From positions 1 through 64,000 of the forward strand of contig JAGFZX010000006.1 of NCBI GenBank assembly GCA_017889585.1: DNA of 64,000 nt. The letters are read 5' to 3'. The notes beneath the pieces were generated by a model. It was not told where the DNA came from. It made no database searches and saw only the letters and a program-made list of their open reading frames with translations. The DNA is from Bacillota bacterium (GTDB taxonomy: Bacteria > Bacillota > Negativicutes > DSM-13327). The position numbers were made by a program, and so were the translations under genes. Positions 53,986 to 63,071 of this stretch are shown here, piece after piece; position 1 is the stretch's first letter; every line of letters begins with the position of its first letter.

Positions 53986-55428
53986 TTACGCTAAAAACGC
54001 GGTAACGATAACGCCTGCACTAAGTCCCAGTAATGTTGGCCACATGTTGCGCCTCGCCAGGTCAGCCGGGTTTACGCCGGCAAAAGATGCAGTAACCGCC
54101 AGAAAGCCCCAAGGAACCAAAGTGGCACCAGTCCATATAGCAGCCATTTGCGCTTGAGAAGCCAGGATAGCTACATTGGCACCGATCGGTTTACCAAGGG
54201 CCATCGCAATGCTTGTTCCCAGCGGAATGGCCGCATAGCCAGAACCGTCGAAAGCCGCTAGTAGGCCAGCAATAGTCACCATTAATGAAACCATAAAAGT
54301 ATTCAGCGGCACATGGGCGGCAATAAAGTATCCCCAGTCAAACATGAGTCCTTGAGCATTGTTATCTTTAACAATATCTTTCAGTGAATCGCCGCCTAAC
54401 CAGAAGAAGCCGGCAATAATAACAACTGGTCCGAAGACTTTGACAGCAAACATCCAGCCGTGTCGAGCGTGATCCATTACTTTAGAAAAAGCTTGATCTT
54501 TATATTGAAAACTAGAGCTAATCATAGTGATAGCTAGCACGGTACCGCCAATAAGAGCGGTGGCGGCCCCGCCTTTCAGTCCTAATGTAAACATAAAGTA
54601 AACATCTAACAGTAAGGACAGTGGGATAACCCAGGCCATCACTTTGCCAATAGGACTGGCGCTGATGGTGGCCGTTGCAGCAACAGCCCTTTTTGCCATT
54701 TCTTGACCGCTGATTGTGGCAGCAACCTTTTTTTTCATATCTTGGATATCGGTGTTGTTGTCCATTACTTTTACGTTGTTGGCTTTTATAGCCTTATGCG
54801 CAATGTAGAAAGCACTAGTAGCTGCAACAAGAGAAACAGTTGCCCATACGGGAAGGCTGGCAGCTATAATGTCGCCAACTGGTATTCCTGTCATCTTGGC
54901 AGTCACTGATGGTGTGCCTTGAATAATAAAATCACTTGATAACCCAATGCCTTTACCAAAGATCGATAAGGACATGCTGGCAATCATAGGTGGTAAACCG
55001 CCAACAATGGCCAAAGGTAAAACGAGGGCACCCAGCAGGGCAACAGCCGGCGTAGGCCAAATAAACCAGGAAAGAATCAGCATTGAAAAACCGATAACCC
55101 AGTAAGATACGCTAGGATTTTTTAATAAACCTCGTAGGGGGGCAACCATCAACCGGTCTGAACCCATATCTTCCATGGTTTTGGTCATCATCACAACGAG
55201 GGCGATAACAATAATAATATTCAATAAGTCAGTAGTAGAGGCCAAAATAGCATTAAATGTAACCATGAGACCGCCAATAATACTACCCTTTAGAATTGAG
55301 CCAACTATCAACAGACCAACGGAAGTTGGCAGTAAAGCATCCCGGCGGGTTGCTAGACAGATCAAGGTGACAATTACAAAAAACATGAAAGTCCAATCTG
55401 CCAGCGATAGTGTCGTAACTTGTTGCAT
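53986..55428 (-). CDS. ion-transporter-superfamily carrier (antiporter/anion transporter type)
   Basis: A 480-aa membrane protein with about 12 helices. Repeat-like segments (FIWPTPAVALLGALVLPLAI; MAAIWTGATLVPWGFLAVTA) recall NhaC/DcuC/CitMHS-type carriers, but I cannot fix the family. GAGGAG lies 9 bases before the ATG. It is the second gene of a unit with an FAD oxidoreductase 76 bases upstream, so it probably imports the acid that the oxidoreductase acts on, or exports the product. Confidence 0.65.
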   Translation of the reverse strand: MQQVTTLSLADWTFMFFVIVTLICLATRRDALLPTSVGLLIVGSILKGSIIGGLMVTFNAILASTTDLLNIIIVIALVVMMTKTMEDMGSDRLMVAPLRGLLKNPSVSYWVIGFSMLILSWFIWPTPAVALLGALVLPLAIVGGLPPMIASMSLSIFGKGIGLSSDFIIQGTPSVTAKMTGIPVGDIIAASLPVWATVSLVAATSAFYIAHKAIKANNVKVMDNNTDIQDMKKKVAATISGQEMAKRAVAATATISASPIGKVMAWVIPLSLLLDVYFMFTLGLKGGAATALIGGTVLAITMISSSFQYKDQAFSKVMDHARHGWMFAVKVFGPVVIIAGFFWLGGDSLKDIVKDNNAQGLMFDWGYFIAAHVPLNTFMVSLMVTIAGLLAAFDGSGYAAIPLGTSIAMALGKPIGANVAILASQAQMAAIWTGATLVPWGFLAVTASFAGVNPADLARRNMWPTLLGLSAGVIVTAFLA

Positions 55429-55504
55429 TATAGAATACTCCTCTACTTAATTTTAGTGGCCTTATTGATGAGGCTCAAAATGGAGGTTCACCAACAAGGC
55501 AGAT

Positions 55505-56845
55505 CTATTGATTGGTTTTCGTTGCTGCAGCTTCCCGACAATAAGTTGTAAGATTATTTGCAAAAAAATCTGTCATATTGGCATTATTAACGTTGTCCTT
55601 GACTTGTTGAACGTTAGTAGTGTACAGGTTCTTGCTCTTCATATGATCGAATAATACGGAGCCAGAGAAGGTGTATTTCTTAGTTAACCCTTCTTTGGTC
55701 TGCATTCTTTCTTTTACATGGGCGATACCTTCGCCGCAGGCCAGGCTCCGGGGAATCTCGATGGCTTCTAGACCGAGTGCGCACCTTGCTGCATTATGGC
55801 CAGCTAGTGTTCCCGTTATGATTGCTTCCGTATGACCCACCAGCAAACCGGCTTTTTCTCCGCCACAGAAGACATTCTTCAGTCCTTCTACTTTAAGTGT
55901 ATTGTCGCGGGGCAGCATTCCGAAATAACGCATGGAGTTGCCAATGCCGCCGGAATAGGGATCTTCAAAGCGAGCATTTTCACAGCCAGGGATCTGGCGG
56001 AGCTTATCAAGGGGATAATAGGCAGACATTAGTTTTGCGTGACCAGTATCCAGTAAAACAATGTTCTCGGCAAACTCTTTCAGTGCATATTGTTGACAAG
56101 CCTTTTGGTCAAGTTCAGACATACTCTTTTGGAGATTTATGGGGACAGGGATGACGCAAACGCCAGTGGTATTCAGCTCTTCTCTGATTTTAGACGATAA
56201 GGAGTCTTTATGCAGTTTGCAAGATCCACTCATGGCACCGAAAGTACCGTCCGCTTTTTCGCCAATCATCTCTTTAACACCAGCTTTAGCGGCAATGCTG
56301 AAGCGAGGTCCAAAGGTAGGGCAACGATAAACGCACATGGCACAGCCGTTACCATACTTCATGCAGTTGTTTTGGGGTCCAGCCGTACCAGAGACGTCGA
56401 CGAATGCATCGCCAGTAGCTTCGATCACTTCGTTACTATGGAACACATCGGCGATAACCTTGACAAGTGTGCAATCTTCTACAACAATATCTTTGACACG
56501 AGCCTTAAGATGAATCTTTACGCCTGCAGCCCAAAGAGCCTTGCGGACAGCGGGTTCAATGGTAGATACATCATAAAGAGAGGCATGTTTATGCCCTGGG
56601 AACCCGATGTTCTTGTGGCGAGCGGTGTCATCAGTGATTTTAAATAGGTCGCCGCCACCCATGGCCAGCATTTCCTCGGTAACGGTGAATCGACCATTAT
56701 TGCGCATAATGCCGCCAACCAGCCCGGTACCAAGCAACATGTCAGAACGCTCAAACAGTTCTACCTCGCAACCAGCCTTACGCGCAGCAAGGGCGGCAGC
56801 TGAACCTGCCCATCCACCACCAACAATTATTACTTTGTTAACCAT
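55505..56845 (-). CDS. FAD-dependent oxidoreductase with a Cys-rich insert
   Basis: A 446-aa flavoprotein. The Rossmann motif VIIVGGGWAGSAAALAARKA is at the N-terminus with the GD-type FAD site later (VIEATGDAFVDVSG), and the C-terminal NVFCGGEKAGLLVGHTEAII resembles GidA/TrmFO-type FAD folds. An unusual segment, CMKYGNGCAMCVYRCPTFGP (about residues 177-196), carries four closely spaced cysteines that could hold a metal or an Fe-S cluster. AAGGAGG precedes the ATG. It is first in a unit with a transporter. The substrate is unknown. Confidence 0.75.
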   Translation of the reverse strand: MVNKVIIVGGGWAGSAAALAARKAGCEVELFERSDMLLGTGLVGGIMRNNGRFTVTEEMLAMGGGDLFKITDDTARHKNIGFPGHKHASLYDVSTIEPAVRKALWAAGVKIHLKARVKDIVVEDCTLVKVIADVFHSNEVIEATGDAFVDVSGTAGPQNNCMKYGNGCAMCVYRCPTFGPRFSIAAKAGVKEMIGEKADGTFGAMSGSCKLHKDSLSSKIREELNTTGVCVIPVPINLQKSMSELDQKACQQYALKEFAENIVLLDTGHAKLMSAYYPLDKLRQIPGCENARFEDPYSGGIGNSMRYFGMLPRDNTLKVEGLKNVFCGGEKAGLLVGHTEAIITGTLAGHNAARCALGLEAIEIPRSLACGEGIAHVKERMQTKEGLTKKYTFSGSVLFDHMKSKNLYTTNVQQVKDNVNNANMTDFFANNLTTYCREAAATKTNQ

Positions 56846-56870
56846 TTGAATTCCTCCTTAAAAATAAGAA

Positions 56871-56897
56871 TAGATATGGAGGAACCCTCCATATCTA
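56871..56897. promoter_or_regulatory. perfect palindrome in the leader of the oxidoreductase gene
   Basis: TAGATATGGAGG and CCTCCATATCTA form 12-bp perfect arms around AAC, ending about 12 bases before the ribosome site of the minus-strand gene. It has no T-run after it, so an operator or RNA hairpin that controls translation is more likely than a terminator. I saw no clear promoter in 56898-57078. Confidence 0.6.
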
Positions 56898-57078
56898 CTC
56901 ACATTGAGTGAATAAGAATATTAGTAGATGACTCCCACTCATTATTGATAAACGATTATCCTTTTAATGCAACTTATAATATTCTAACCATATCGACATA
57001 ATCCTGCATTTTATTTCAAATTAATACTTTTTATTAGTGTACCTGAATGAAGATTCTATATGTAAGAATCATGTAAAA

Positions 57079-58143
57079 CTAAAATATTTTGATTTCACCA
57101 TTTTGGAGCTGAACTCCGCTACACAACGGCTGAAACCATTCCAAAAAAGTTTGTCGGTCTTCTCCTTCCAGTATAGTCGGCTGATAGTCATTGATCCAGG
57201 TTGCTGACGAAATTCTGGCAGGAACAATTTTGGCATCAGGCATTTGTACGCCTTTTTCATTGGTAGTGAATTTGACTTGCAAAAGCATTGTTCTTTTATC
57301 TTGGGGGTTCATATTTCCACCAAAGGCAAAGTTACCAAGACTGTAAGCGATAAGTCTGTTTTTGTATATTTCAATTCCCTGCAGGACATGGGGATGATGC
57401 CCAATCACTATATCGGCGCCGCTATCAATGGAAAGTCGCGCAAGAATGTTTTGTTCAGAGTTTGGCCAGTAAGATCCTTCTTCTCCCCAATGAAAACTGA
57501 CCACGACGATGTCGGTGATATCTTTTAGTGCTGATATTTCTTTTGCCAACTGTGTCTCATCTATAGTGAACGCATATCCTAAGAGTCCAATCTTAAATCC
57601 TTTGGTTTTATAGACCTTGGCGGTACCTTCCCCCAGCCATAGGATACCTTCCCTGTCAAGAGCCTTAATAGTGTCCTCGAAGCCTGCCTCATAGTAATCA
57701 TAGGTATGATTATTGGCAAGGTTAACAGCTTCAATAGAGCCTAAGGTAAGCATTTTTGCATATTCGGGAGGACCTTTAAAGGCGAATGTCTTAGGGTATC
57801 TTGCGCTCGAAGTCGTAAAAGTACCTTCTAGGTTGGCGATTGTAAGATCATCTACAGAGGTTACTTGATGGATGCCTTTGAAGACATAGGCTAGATCACC
57901 ATTATTAGCATCGATTACTGCGGGTAATGTAGAATCATACCCGAATGTAGCGTCGGTTGCAAGTGTGCAATCGCCAATTGCTGTGATGACAATTTGTTTC
58001 TTACCTTGAGCTGTTGTGGAGGGGCTAATGTTTTCCATGGGAGGTTCTAACGTTTCTGCTTTCACCTTTTGTGAGAAGATTAAGGGCATAAAGGTGAGTA
58101 CTGCCATAATAAGAAGTAAGGCTGATATGCTTTTAAACCACAT
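57079..58143 (-). CDS. CapA-family metallophosphatase-like exported protein
   Basis: A 354-aa protein with a signal/anchor (MWFKSISALLLIMAVLTFMP) and the CapA domain: TAIGDCTLATDATFGYDSTL, LTIANLEGTFTTS, VNLANNHTYDYYEAGFEDTI (metal ligands), VVVSFHWGEEGSYWPNSEQ and GADIVIGHHPHVLQGIEIYK. The family is named for poly-gamma-glutamate capsule synthesis, but most members lack capB/capC, as here, and probably act on cell-envelope substrates. ATG at 58143 and GTG at 58152 are both possible starts; AAAGGA favours neither clearly. Confidence 0.85.
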   Translation of the reverse strand: MWFKSISALLLIMAVLTFMPLIFSQKVKAETLEPPMENISPSTTAQGKKQIVITAIGDCTLATDATFGYDSTLPAVIDANNGDLAYVFKGIHQVTSVDDLTIANLEGTFTTSSARYPKTFAFKGPPEYAKMLTLGSIEAVNLANNHTYDYYEAGFEDTIKALDREGILWLGEGTAKVYKTKGFKIGLLGYAFTIDETQLAKEISALKDITDIVVVSFHWGEEGSYWPNSEQNILARLSIDSGADIVIGHHPHVLQGIEIYKNRLIAYSLGNFAFGGNMNPQDKRTMLLQVKFTTNEKGVQMPDAKIVPARISSATWINDYQPTILEGEDRQTFLEWFQPLCSGVQLQNGEIKIF

Positions 58144-58239
58144 GTTATTCACTGTCCTTTGTATTTACTATCTATACATAACTATTTCATCTGGTTAATA
58201 ATTATGACAGTGGTCAATTACAGTAAAAATATGTGGCTG

Positions 58240-58290
58240 AATAAACTAAATCTGCCACTCTTTTTTTAGAGTGACAGATTTAGTTTATTA
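58240..58290. terminator. bidirectional terminator-like hairpin
   Basis: AATAAACTAAATCTG and CACTCT pair with AGAGTG and CAGATTTAGTTTATT (one offset base) around a T-rich loop. It lies upstream of capA and of the next plus gene, so what it terminates is unclear. Confidence 0.6.
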
Positions 58291-58582
58291 TTTGATGTTA
58301 TAGTCAGTATAAGGGCAAAAATATAAAGAAAACTTGACTTGCGTCAAGCCTTAGTTGTCCTTACTTGGAATCAGAAGTGCTATACTTTCTGATTACGTAA
58401 GAAAAATAGTGTAAAAAAGGAGAATATTTGTTAATATATTTCTAGAGAGTATTTACAGCACCCTATGTATTTTTTTAACGGCAATGTTGTATCGAAATCA
58501 TGCAAGCTGTAAGGTGGTGAGCATAGTATGGAAGTTAGATATGCCACTACTGCAATACGTATTTAAAAAGGGAGGAAAAATA

Positions 58583-59269
58583 ATGATAGGTGCTGGAAAA
58601 AAATTAGAAAAAGACTATCCTGCGGAATGTGCTAAGCTTATTGAATTATGTGGACTAGATGATACAGGTAGCCTTCCACATTATCTAAATCGTGTATATG
58701 CCGTAACTGAGCAAAAATGGGAAGAAAATGTTCAACGCCTAATGAAATATAATGTTCGTATCAAATATCTAATGTTTGGTGAAGCAGCCCCTCGGACACT
58801 AGAAGGTGAGATAAATTATTTTTATAATAATTGCCACGGTAGCTGGGGCACAGCAATTGTGGAAAGTCTTCTTTTGCCGCAGCAAGTTTTTGATGGTGCA
58901 GAGCAAAAGTTGGATGCATTAGCACAAAAACAGTTCCTTTTAGTGGATACTATGCCGTTCCCAGTTAATTTTAACTATCCTAATAATTATCGGAATAAAA
59001 TCGCCTATAAGGAACTGGTCAAACTTTGTGCTCATAGCTATTTGCGGGATAAATTGTTTGATCCGCGCCTGCAATGGGACAGTGATGTGAAAATAGCATT
59101 TGGAGTAAAAAAGAATGCTGAGGCTATGATGGAGACTTTTCCTAAGGGATTTAGCTTGCCGAATGGCCAGAAAGTGAATTTCAGTCTTGATTTTGTAGTC
59201 ACTAATGCAACTAACTATTCTCATGCTGAGAGGATACGAGATGTATTTGGGATAAATAAATTCAGATAA
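58583..59269 (+). CDS. hypothetical protein (228 aa), possibly uracil-DNA-glycosylase-like fold
   Basis: Not firmly recognised. The ATG at 58583 follows GGGAGGAAAAAT; the track start 99 bases upstream is not supported. The segments YLMFGEAAPRTLEGEINYFY and FLLVDTMPFPVNFNYPNNYR have the spacing and polar character of UDG-superfamily motifs (GE-AP near residue 68), but the catalytic positions cannot be confirmed by eye. It is cytosolic and stands alone. Confidence 0.55.
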   Translation: MIGAGKKLEKDYPAECAKLIELCGLDDTGSLPHYLNRVYAVTEQKWEENVQRLMKYNVRIKYLMFGEAAPRTLEGEINYFYNNCHGSWGTAIVESLLLPQQVFDGAEQKLDALAQKQFLLVDTMPFPVNFNYPNNYRNKIAYKELVKLCAHSYLRDKLFDPRLQWDSDVKIAFGVKKNAEAMMETFPKGFSLPNGQKVNFSLDFVVTNATNYSHAERIRDVFGINKFR

Positions 59270-59299
59270 TTGTAGTAGACCTAGAGTTCATTTAGCTTC

Positions 59300-59512
59300 T
59301 TATGTATGCGGCTGCAATAATCTTCCATCTATCGTGTAGTAATTTGGATGGTATGTTGCTCTGCCATTTTTAATCAGATGTACATACCTGCCATTAGGGG
59401 TTAAACCTTTTAATGTACTACTAATGTACATATAACTCTTAGGAATATGTCCTGTGCGTTCATCCATATCATTTGGTGTACTCATTAAAGCACCCCAGAC
59501 GGTGCTTGACAT
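59300..59512 (-). CDS. small hypothetical protein (70 aa)
   Basis: MSSTVWGALMSTPNDMDERT ... NYYTIDGRLLQPHT. AAAGGGGGA lies 6 bases before the ATG on the minus strand, which supports a real gene. There is no recognisable domain; it is polar, Tyr-rich at its end, without a membrane helix. Confidence 0.55.
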   Translation of the reverse strand: MSSTVWGALMSTPNDMDERTGHIPKSYMYISSTLKGLTPNGRYVHLIKNGRATYHPNYYTIDGRLLQPHT

Positions 59513-59630
59513 TTAGATTCCCCCTTTAAAATGTATGATGTTTTTATTCCTATAATGTATTGTACGATAGTGGTGCTAAAAATATCACTATTTTTAAAAA
59601 TTTCAGGATCAAGCATTAGGGCGTTACATG

Positions 59631-59681
59631 GACCAATAATAAAACCACTGATAAAGATTATCAGTGGTTTTATTATTGGTC
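59631..59681. repeat. 24-bp-arm perfect palindrome
   Basis: GACCAATAATAAAACCACTG-ATAA and its complement flank AGA. No T-run or adjacent gene end explains it as an ordinary terminator. The ORF-track frames across it (59485-59808 and 59531-59734) are mirror-image translations of the palindrome. Confidence 0.85.
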
Positions 59682-59836
59682 GGCCCAGGGTTGGGCTTGA
59701 CTTACTAGAGGGGGAATTTGATACCAATAAATAACAGATATAAATATAAATAATCAAGGCAGAAGATGGAAACATAATACAGAAGATAAGATTCTTATGT
59801 GATGTCAAGATTCATTGTAATAGAGGTGGTAATTGG

Positions 59837-60886
59837 GTGGTGAAGGAAGTTCTAATTATTAGACTGAGTTCCATCGGAGATGTTATACACTGTACGCCAG
59901 TGGCTAGGTCCTTAAAAATATCTTGGCCAGATTGTAGGATTACATGGCTGATAGGGGAGGTAGCGGCAGAGCTCTTAAAATATAACCCTTATGTTGATGA
60001 AATTATAGTCTGGTCGCGGGAGAAATTTGAAAAATACTTACGAGGCTTTGAGTTTGAAAAAGCTTTGGCGATGTGGAGAACTTTACGGGAACAATTATCA
60101 GCAAGAAGTTTTCATGCAGTTCTTGATATTCATGGATTATTTATCACAGGAATGATAGCAAAACTAGCAAGAACTAATAGACGCATTGGTATGAGCCAAG
60201 CTAGAGAGTTAAATTCTTTGTTTATGACAGAGACAGCTACGCCTTGCGGCTCACATATTACTGATAAATATCTTGGTGTATTACTGCCTCTGGGCATTGA
60301 CTCTATAGACCATCAGATGTTTCTTGCCATAACTGAGCAGGAGAGAGGTTTTGCTGAAGAATTTTTGGTGAGGGAGGGGATTGTTTCCCATGAAAAGTTT
60401 GTAGTTGTCATACCAGGAACTACTTGGCTTTCAAAAAATTGGCCTACTGAATTATTTGCACAAACGATACAAATATTGTGTAAGGATTTTAAAATAGTGA
60501 TGTGTGGTGGCAAAGGTGAAGGAGAGTTAGGGATAAAAATCCAGCAACAAGTTAGAGTGCCGATTGTCAACGCTGTAGGTAAAACTAGCCTGCTAGAGAT
60601 GGCAGCTCTCATTGAAAGAGGGACAGTAGTAATTGCAGGAGATACGGGGCCTCTTCACATTGCTGCAGCATTGATGGTTCCTACAGTATCAATATTCGGT
60701 CCAACAAACCCAGCGACCTATGCACCCCTAGGGCAAGGCAATGCTATCTTAGTAAATAACCTATCTTGTTCTTTCTGCCATAAATTGAATTGTCCCCAGG
60801 GCAATGCCATTTGTATGAGTAGTATTACGCCAAGAGCTGTTGCTGAGCAGGTATATCGTATATCATCGAGGGGGAGGCTTGACTGA
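59837..60886 (+). CDS. glycosyltransferase family 9 (heptosyltransferase-like)
   Basis: Adds heptose or a related sugar to an LPS core acceptor at the inner membrane's cytoplasmic face. A 349-aa GT-B enzyme: LIIRLSSIGDVIHCTPVARS at the N-terminus, VLDIHGLFITGMIAKLA, the inter-domain VVVIPGTTWLSKNWPTELFA, and the donor-binding GDTGPLHIAAALMVPTVSIF. GAGGTGG precedes the GTG start. The C-terminal CSFCHKLNCPQGNAICM has four Cys, as in WaaF/WaaC-like proteins of diderm Firmicutes. Its presence supports an outer membrane. Confidence 0.9.
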   Translation: MVKEVLIIRLSSIGDVIHCTPVARSLKISWPDCRITWLIGEVAAELLKYNPYVDEIIVWSREKFEKYLRGFEFEKALAMWRTLREQLSARSFHAVLDIHGLFITGMIAKLARTNRRIGMSQARELNSLFMTETATPCGSHITDKYLGVLLPLGIDSIDHQMFLAITEQERGFAEEFLVREGIVSHEKFVVVIPGTTWLSKNWPTELFAQTIQILCKDFKIVMCGGKGEGELGIKIQQQVRVPIVNAVGKTSLLEMAALIERGTVVIAGDTGPLHIAAALMVPTVSIFGPTNPATYAPLGQGNAILVNNLSCSFCHKLNCPQGNAICMSSITPRAVAEQVYRISSRGRLD

Positions 60887-61195
60887 TTATAGAATGGTAA
60901 GCAATTATTGACAAAACAATCTTTAGGTGTTATATTTTGATCATATTATGAATTATGAAAATTCATTTGTGAATGTGCGGCAGTATGATAATTACATATT
61001 TTAAAATCAAGGTATGAAGCCTTAAGAGGATGGGGATCCTTTTTAGCTACATGCTTTTTTCTTTTACATTGAGCGCCCTCTCTTGGTAATTGTGTAAAGC
61101 ATATATAGTATGAAGGATAGATAACTTGTGTTGTGGAAAAATTAGTTATCAACTTCCCGTAAAAATAGTCAATTAATTTGAAGGAGTCGATAAAA
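60887..61195. other. intergenic region upstream of the cobalt/nickel transporter
   Basis: No gene. I looked for a cobalamin riboswitch core or NikR palindrome and saw neither. GTATGA-like half sites occur (60981, 61009, 61108) without a proper inverted partner. The last bases hold AAGGAGTCG, the ribosome site of cbiM. Confidence 0.4.
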
Positions 61196-62239
61196 ATGCA
61201 TATGGCAGATGCTTTGATTTCACCAGTAGTAGGAGGAACAATGTGGTTAGCGACTGCAGGCCTTGCTACTTATTCAGCCAAGAAGATAAAACAAGGGCTT
61301 GATGAAAAAAAAGTACCACTGATGGGAGTGCTCGGGGCGTTTATTTTTTCAGCGCAGATGATAAATTTTACAATTCCCGGAACAGGATCAAGCGGACATC
61401 TTGGCGGTGCTATGATTCTTGCTATATTACTTGGACCACATGCCGCCTTTTTAACAATTGCTTCGGTATTAGCTATTCAGGCATTATTCTTTGCCGATGG
61501 AGGACTACTAGCTCTAGGCTGTAATATCTTTAATTTAGGTTTCTTCCCTTGCTTCATTGCTTATCCTTTCATCTATAAACAGATTGTTGGCGAAAGGTCA
61601 AATCAGAAACGACTCTTTTTAGGTGCAACAATAGCTTCGATTATTGGTCTGCAGTTAGGTGCTTTTGGTGTTGTACTTGAAACGGTTTCTTCGGGTATTT
61701 CCGATTTGCCTTTTTCAACTTTTGTGTTGTTGATGCAACCTATTCATTTAGCAATTGGTATTGTTGAAGGTTTGGTAACCACGGCAATTATTTTGTTTGT
61801 TTGGAGAGAACGTCCAGAAATTATTCAAAAGGCGGCAATGTCTGAGTCTTTAGGTAATTTAACGATAAAACCTGTTTTGGTGGGGCTTTTGGCATTCACC
61901 CTCATTACTGGTGGAGTATTATCCTGGTTTGCGTCATCTAATCCAGATGGATTGGAATGGTCCTTGGCCAAAGCAACTGGTGTGGAAGAATTGCAAGCAC
62001 CTGAAGATGGTATCCACGGCATCTTGGCCGCTATCCAAAAAAAAGTTGCCTTTATGCCTGATTATAATTTTAAAGAAGCAGAAGAAAGTGTAGTTAATGC
62101 ACCTAAAGGAAAAGTTGAGGAGTCGTGGCCAGCTGTTAACAGTGGTACTTCCACAGCTGGTATAGTGGGAGCTATGATGACTTTACTGTTAGCAGGAGTC
62201 ATTGGGAAAAGCCTACAATTAGTCGTTAAGCGTCATTAA
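61196..62239 (+). CDS. cbiM: CbiM-type substrate-binding component with PDGLE domain (Co/Ni ECF transporter)
   Basis: S-component of a cobalt or nickel energy-coupling-factor transporter. The mature start MHMADALISP carries the N-terminal metal-binding Met-His, which fixes the ATG at 61196 (after AAGGAG) rather than the track's 61178. About seven CbiM helices (residues 1-215; GTGSSGHLGGAMILAILLGP) are followed by a fused CbiN/NikN-like part with SNPDGLEWSLAKATG (PDGLE motif) and a last helix. Metal choice cannot be decided from sequence; the M-PDGLE fusion is common in nickel systems. First of a cbiM-Q-O operon. Confidence 0.93.
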   Translation: MHMADALISPVVGGTMWLATAGLATYSAKKIKQGLDEKKVPLMGVLGAFIFSAQMINFTIPGTGSSGHLGGAMILAILLGPHAAFLTIASVLAIQALFFADGGLLALGCNIFNLGFFPCFIAYPFIYKQIVGERSNQKRLFLGATIASIIGLQLGAFGVVLETVSSGISDLPFSTFVLLMQPIHLAIGIVEGLVTTAIILFVWRERPEIIQKAAMSESLGNLTIKPVLVGLLAFTLITGGVLSWFASSNPDGLEWSLAKATGVEELQAPEDGIHGILAAIQKKVAFMPDYNFKEAEESVVNAPKGKVEESWPAVNSGTSTAGIVGAMMTLLLAGVIGKSLQLVVKRH

Positions 62240-62261
62240 GTTATTTTTGGGAGATATATAC

Positions 62262-63071
62262 ATGAGTAAAATGGAATCCTATTGGCTAGACTTGAAGCAA
62301 TTGGATGAGATGGCAGGTAATAGGACAGTACTTCATCGCATACATCCTTGCGCTAAACTATTAACTACTGTTATTTTTTTAACAGTAGTTGCTTCTTTTT
62401 CAAAATATGAAATAAGCGGTTTATTCCCTATGTTTTTTTATCCTATATTCCTCATCATCCTGGGAGAGTTGCCTTTAGGACCTATTTCAAATAGAGTATT
62501 ACTGGCATTGCCTTTTGTTATTTTCATTGGTATCTTTAATCCCTTATTGGATCAGAACCCTGTAGTGCAATTTGGACCTTTTTTCATCTCCGGCGGCTGG
62601 ATTTCCTTTCTTTCTATTCTTCTGCGGTTTTTGTTAGCAGTTACTGCAGCATTAATTTTGGTTGCGACTTGCGGCATTGATGCTATCGGTATGGCCTTAT
62701 TACAGTTGAAGGTGCCAAAGGTATTTGTCATTCAGCTGCTGTTTATGTATCGATATTTGTATGTGTTATTAGAGGAGTTTATTAGGACCATTCGTGCTCA
62801 TTCCTTACGTTCCTTTCAAGGGGAAGGAATCCGGCCTAGGGTGTGGGGTTCATTACTAGGACAACTGTTATTACGCACGATTGACCGGGCTCAGCGCATT
62901 TATCAGGCTATGCTGTGCCGAGGATTTGATGGAGAAATTAGGCTGATACGACAAAAAAAACTTGTAGGGATGGATATTGTCTATTTCTTAGGGTGGTCGG
63001 CTTTTTTTATTATAATTCGCTTAGTGAATGTGACCCAGTGGTTAGGTACATTGCTGATAGGGGGATACTGA
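62262..63071 (+). CDS. cbiQ: ECF transporter transmembrane protein CbiQ
   Basis: T-component linking CbiM to the ATPase. 269 aa, with the usual helices and the coupling motifs LRSFQGEGIRPRVWGSLLGQ and RAQRIYQAMLCRGFDGEIRL (the two Ala/Arg-Gly coupling helices). The ATG at 62262 follows GGGAGATAT. The stop and the next start overlap as TGATG. Confidence 0.93.
   Translation: MSKMESYWLDLKQLDEMAGNRTVLHRIHPCAKLLTTVIFLTVVASFSKYEISGLFPMFFYPIFLIILGELPLGPISNRVLLALPFVIFIGIFNPLLDQNPVVQFGPFFISGGWISFLSILLRFLLAVTAALILVATCGIDAIGMALLQLKVPKVFVIQLLFMYRYLYVLLEEFIRTIRAHSLRSFQGEGIRPRVWGSLLGQLLLRTIDRAQRIYQAMLCRGFDGEIRLIRQKKLVGMDIVYFLGWSAFFIIIRLVNVTQWLGTLLIGGY

Noticed and set aside
59485-59808. Minus- and plus-strand ORFs across the 24-bp-arm palindrome
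   Set aside because: Their common SGFIIG-type sequences are the palindrome translated from both strands, not a protein family.
60887-61195. Cobalamin riboswitch or NikR operator upstream of cbiM
   Set aside because: No conserved B12-box or GTATGA-N16-TCATAC pair could be found by eye.
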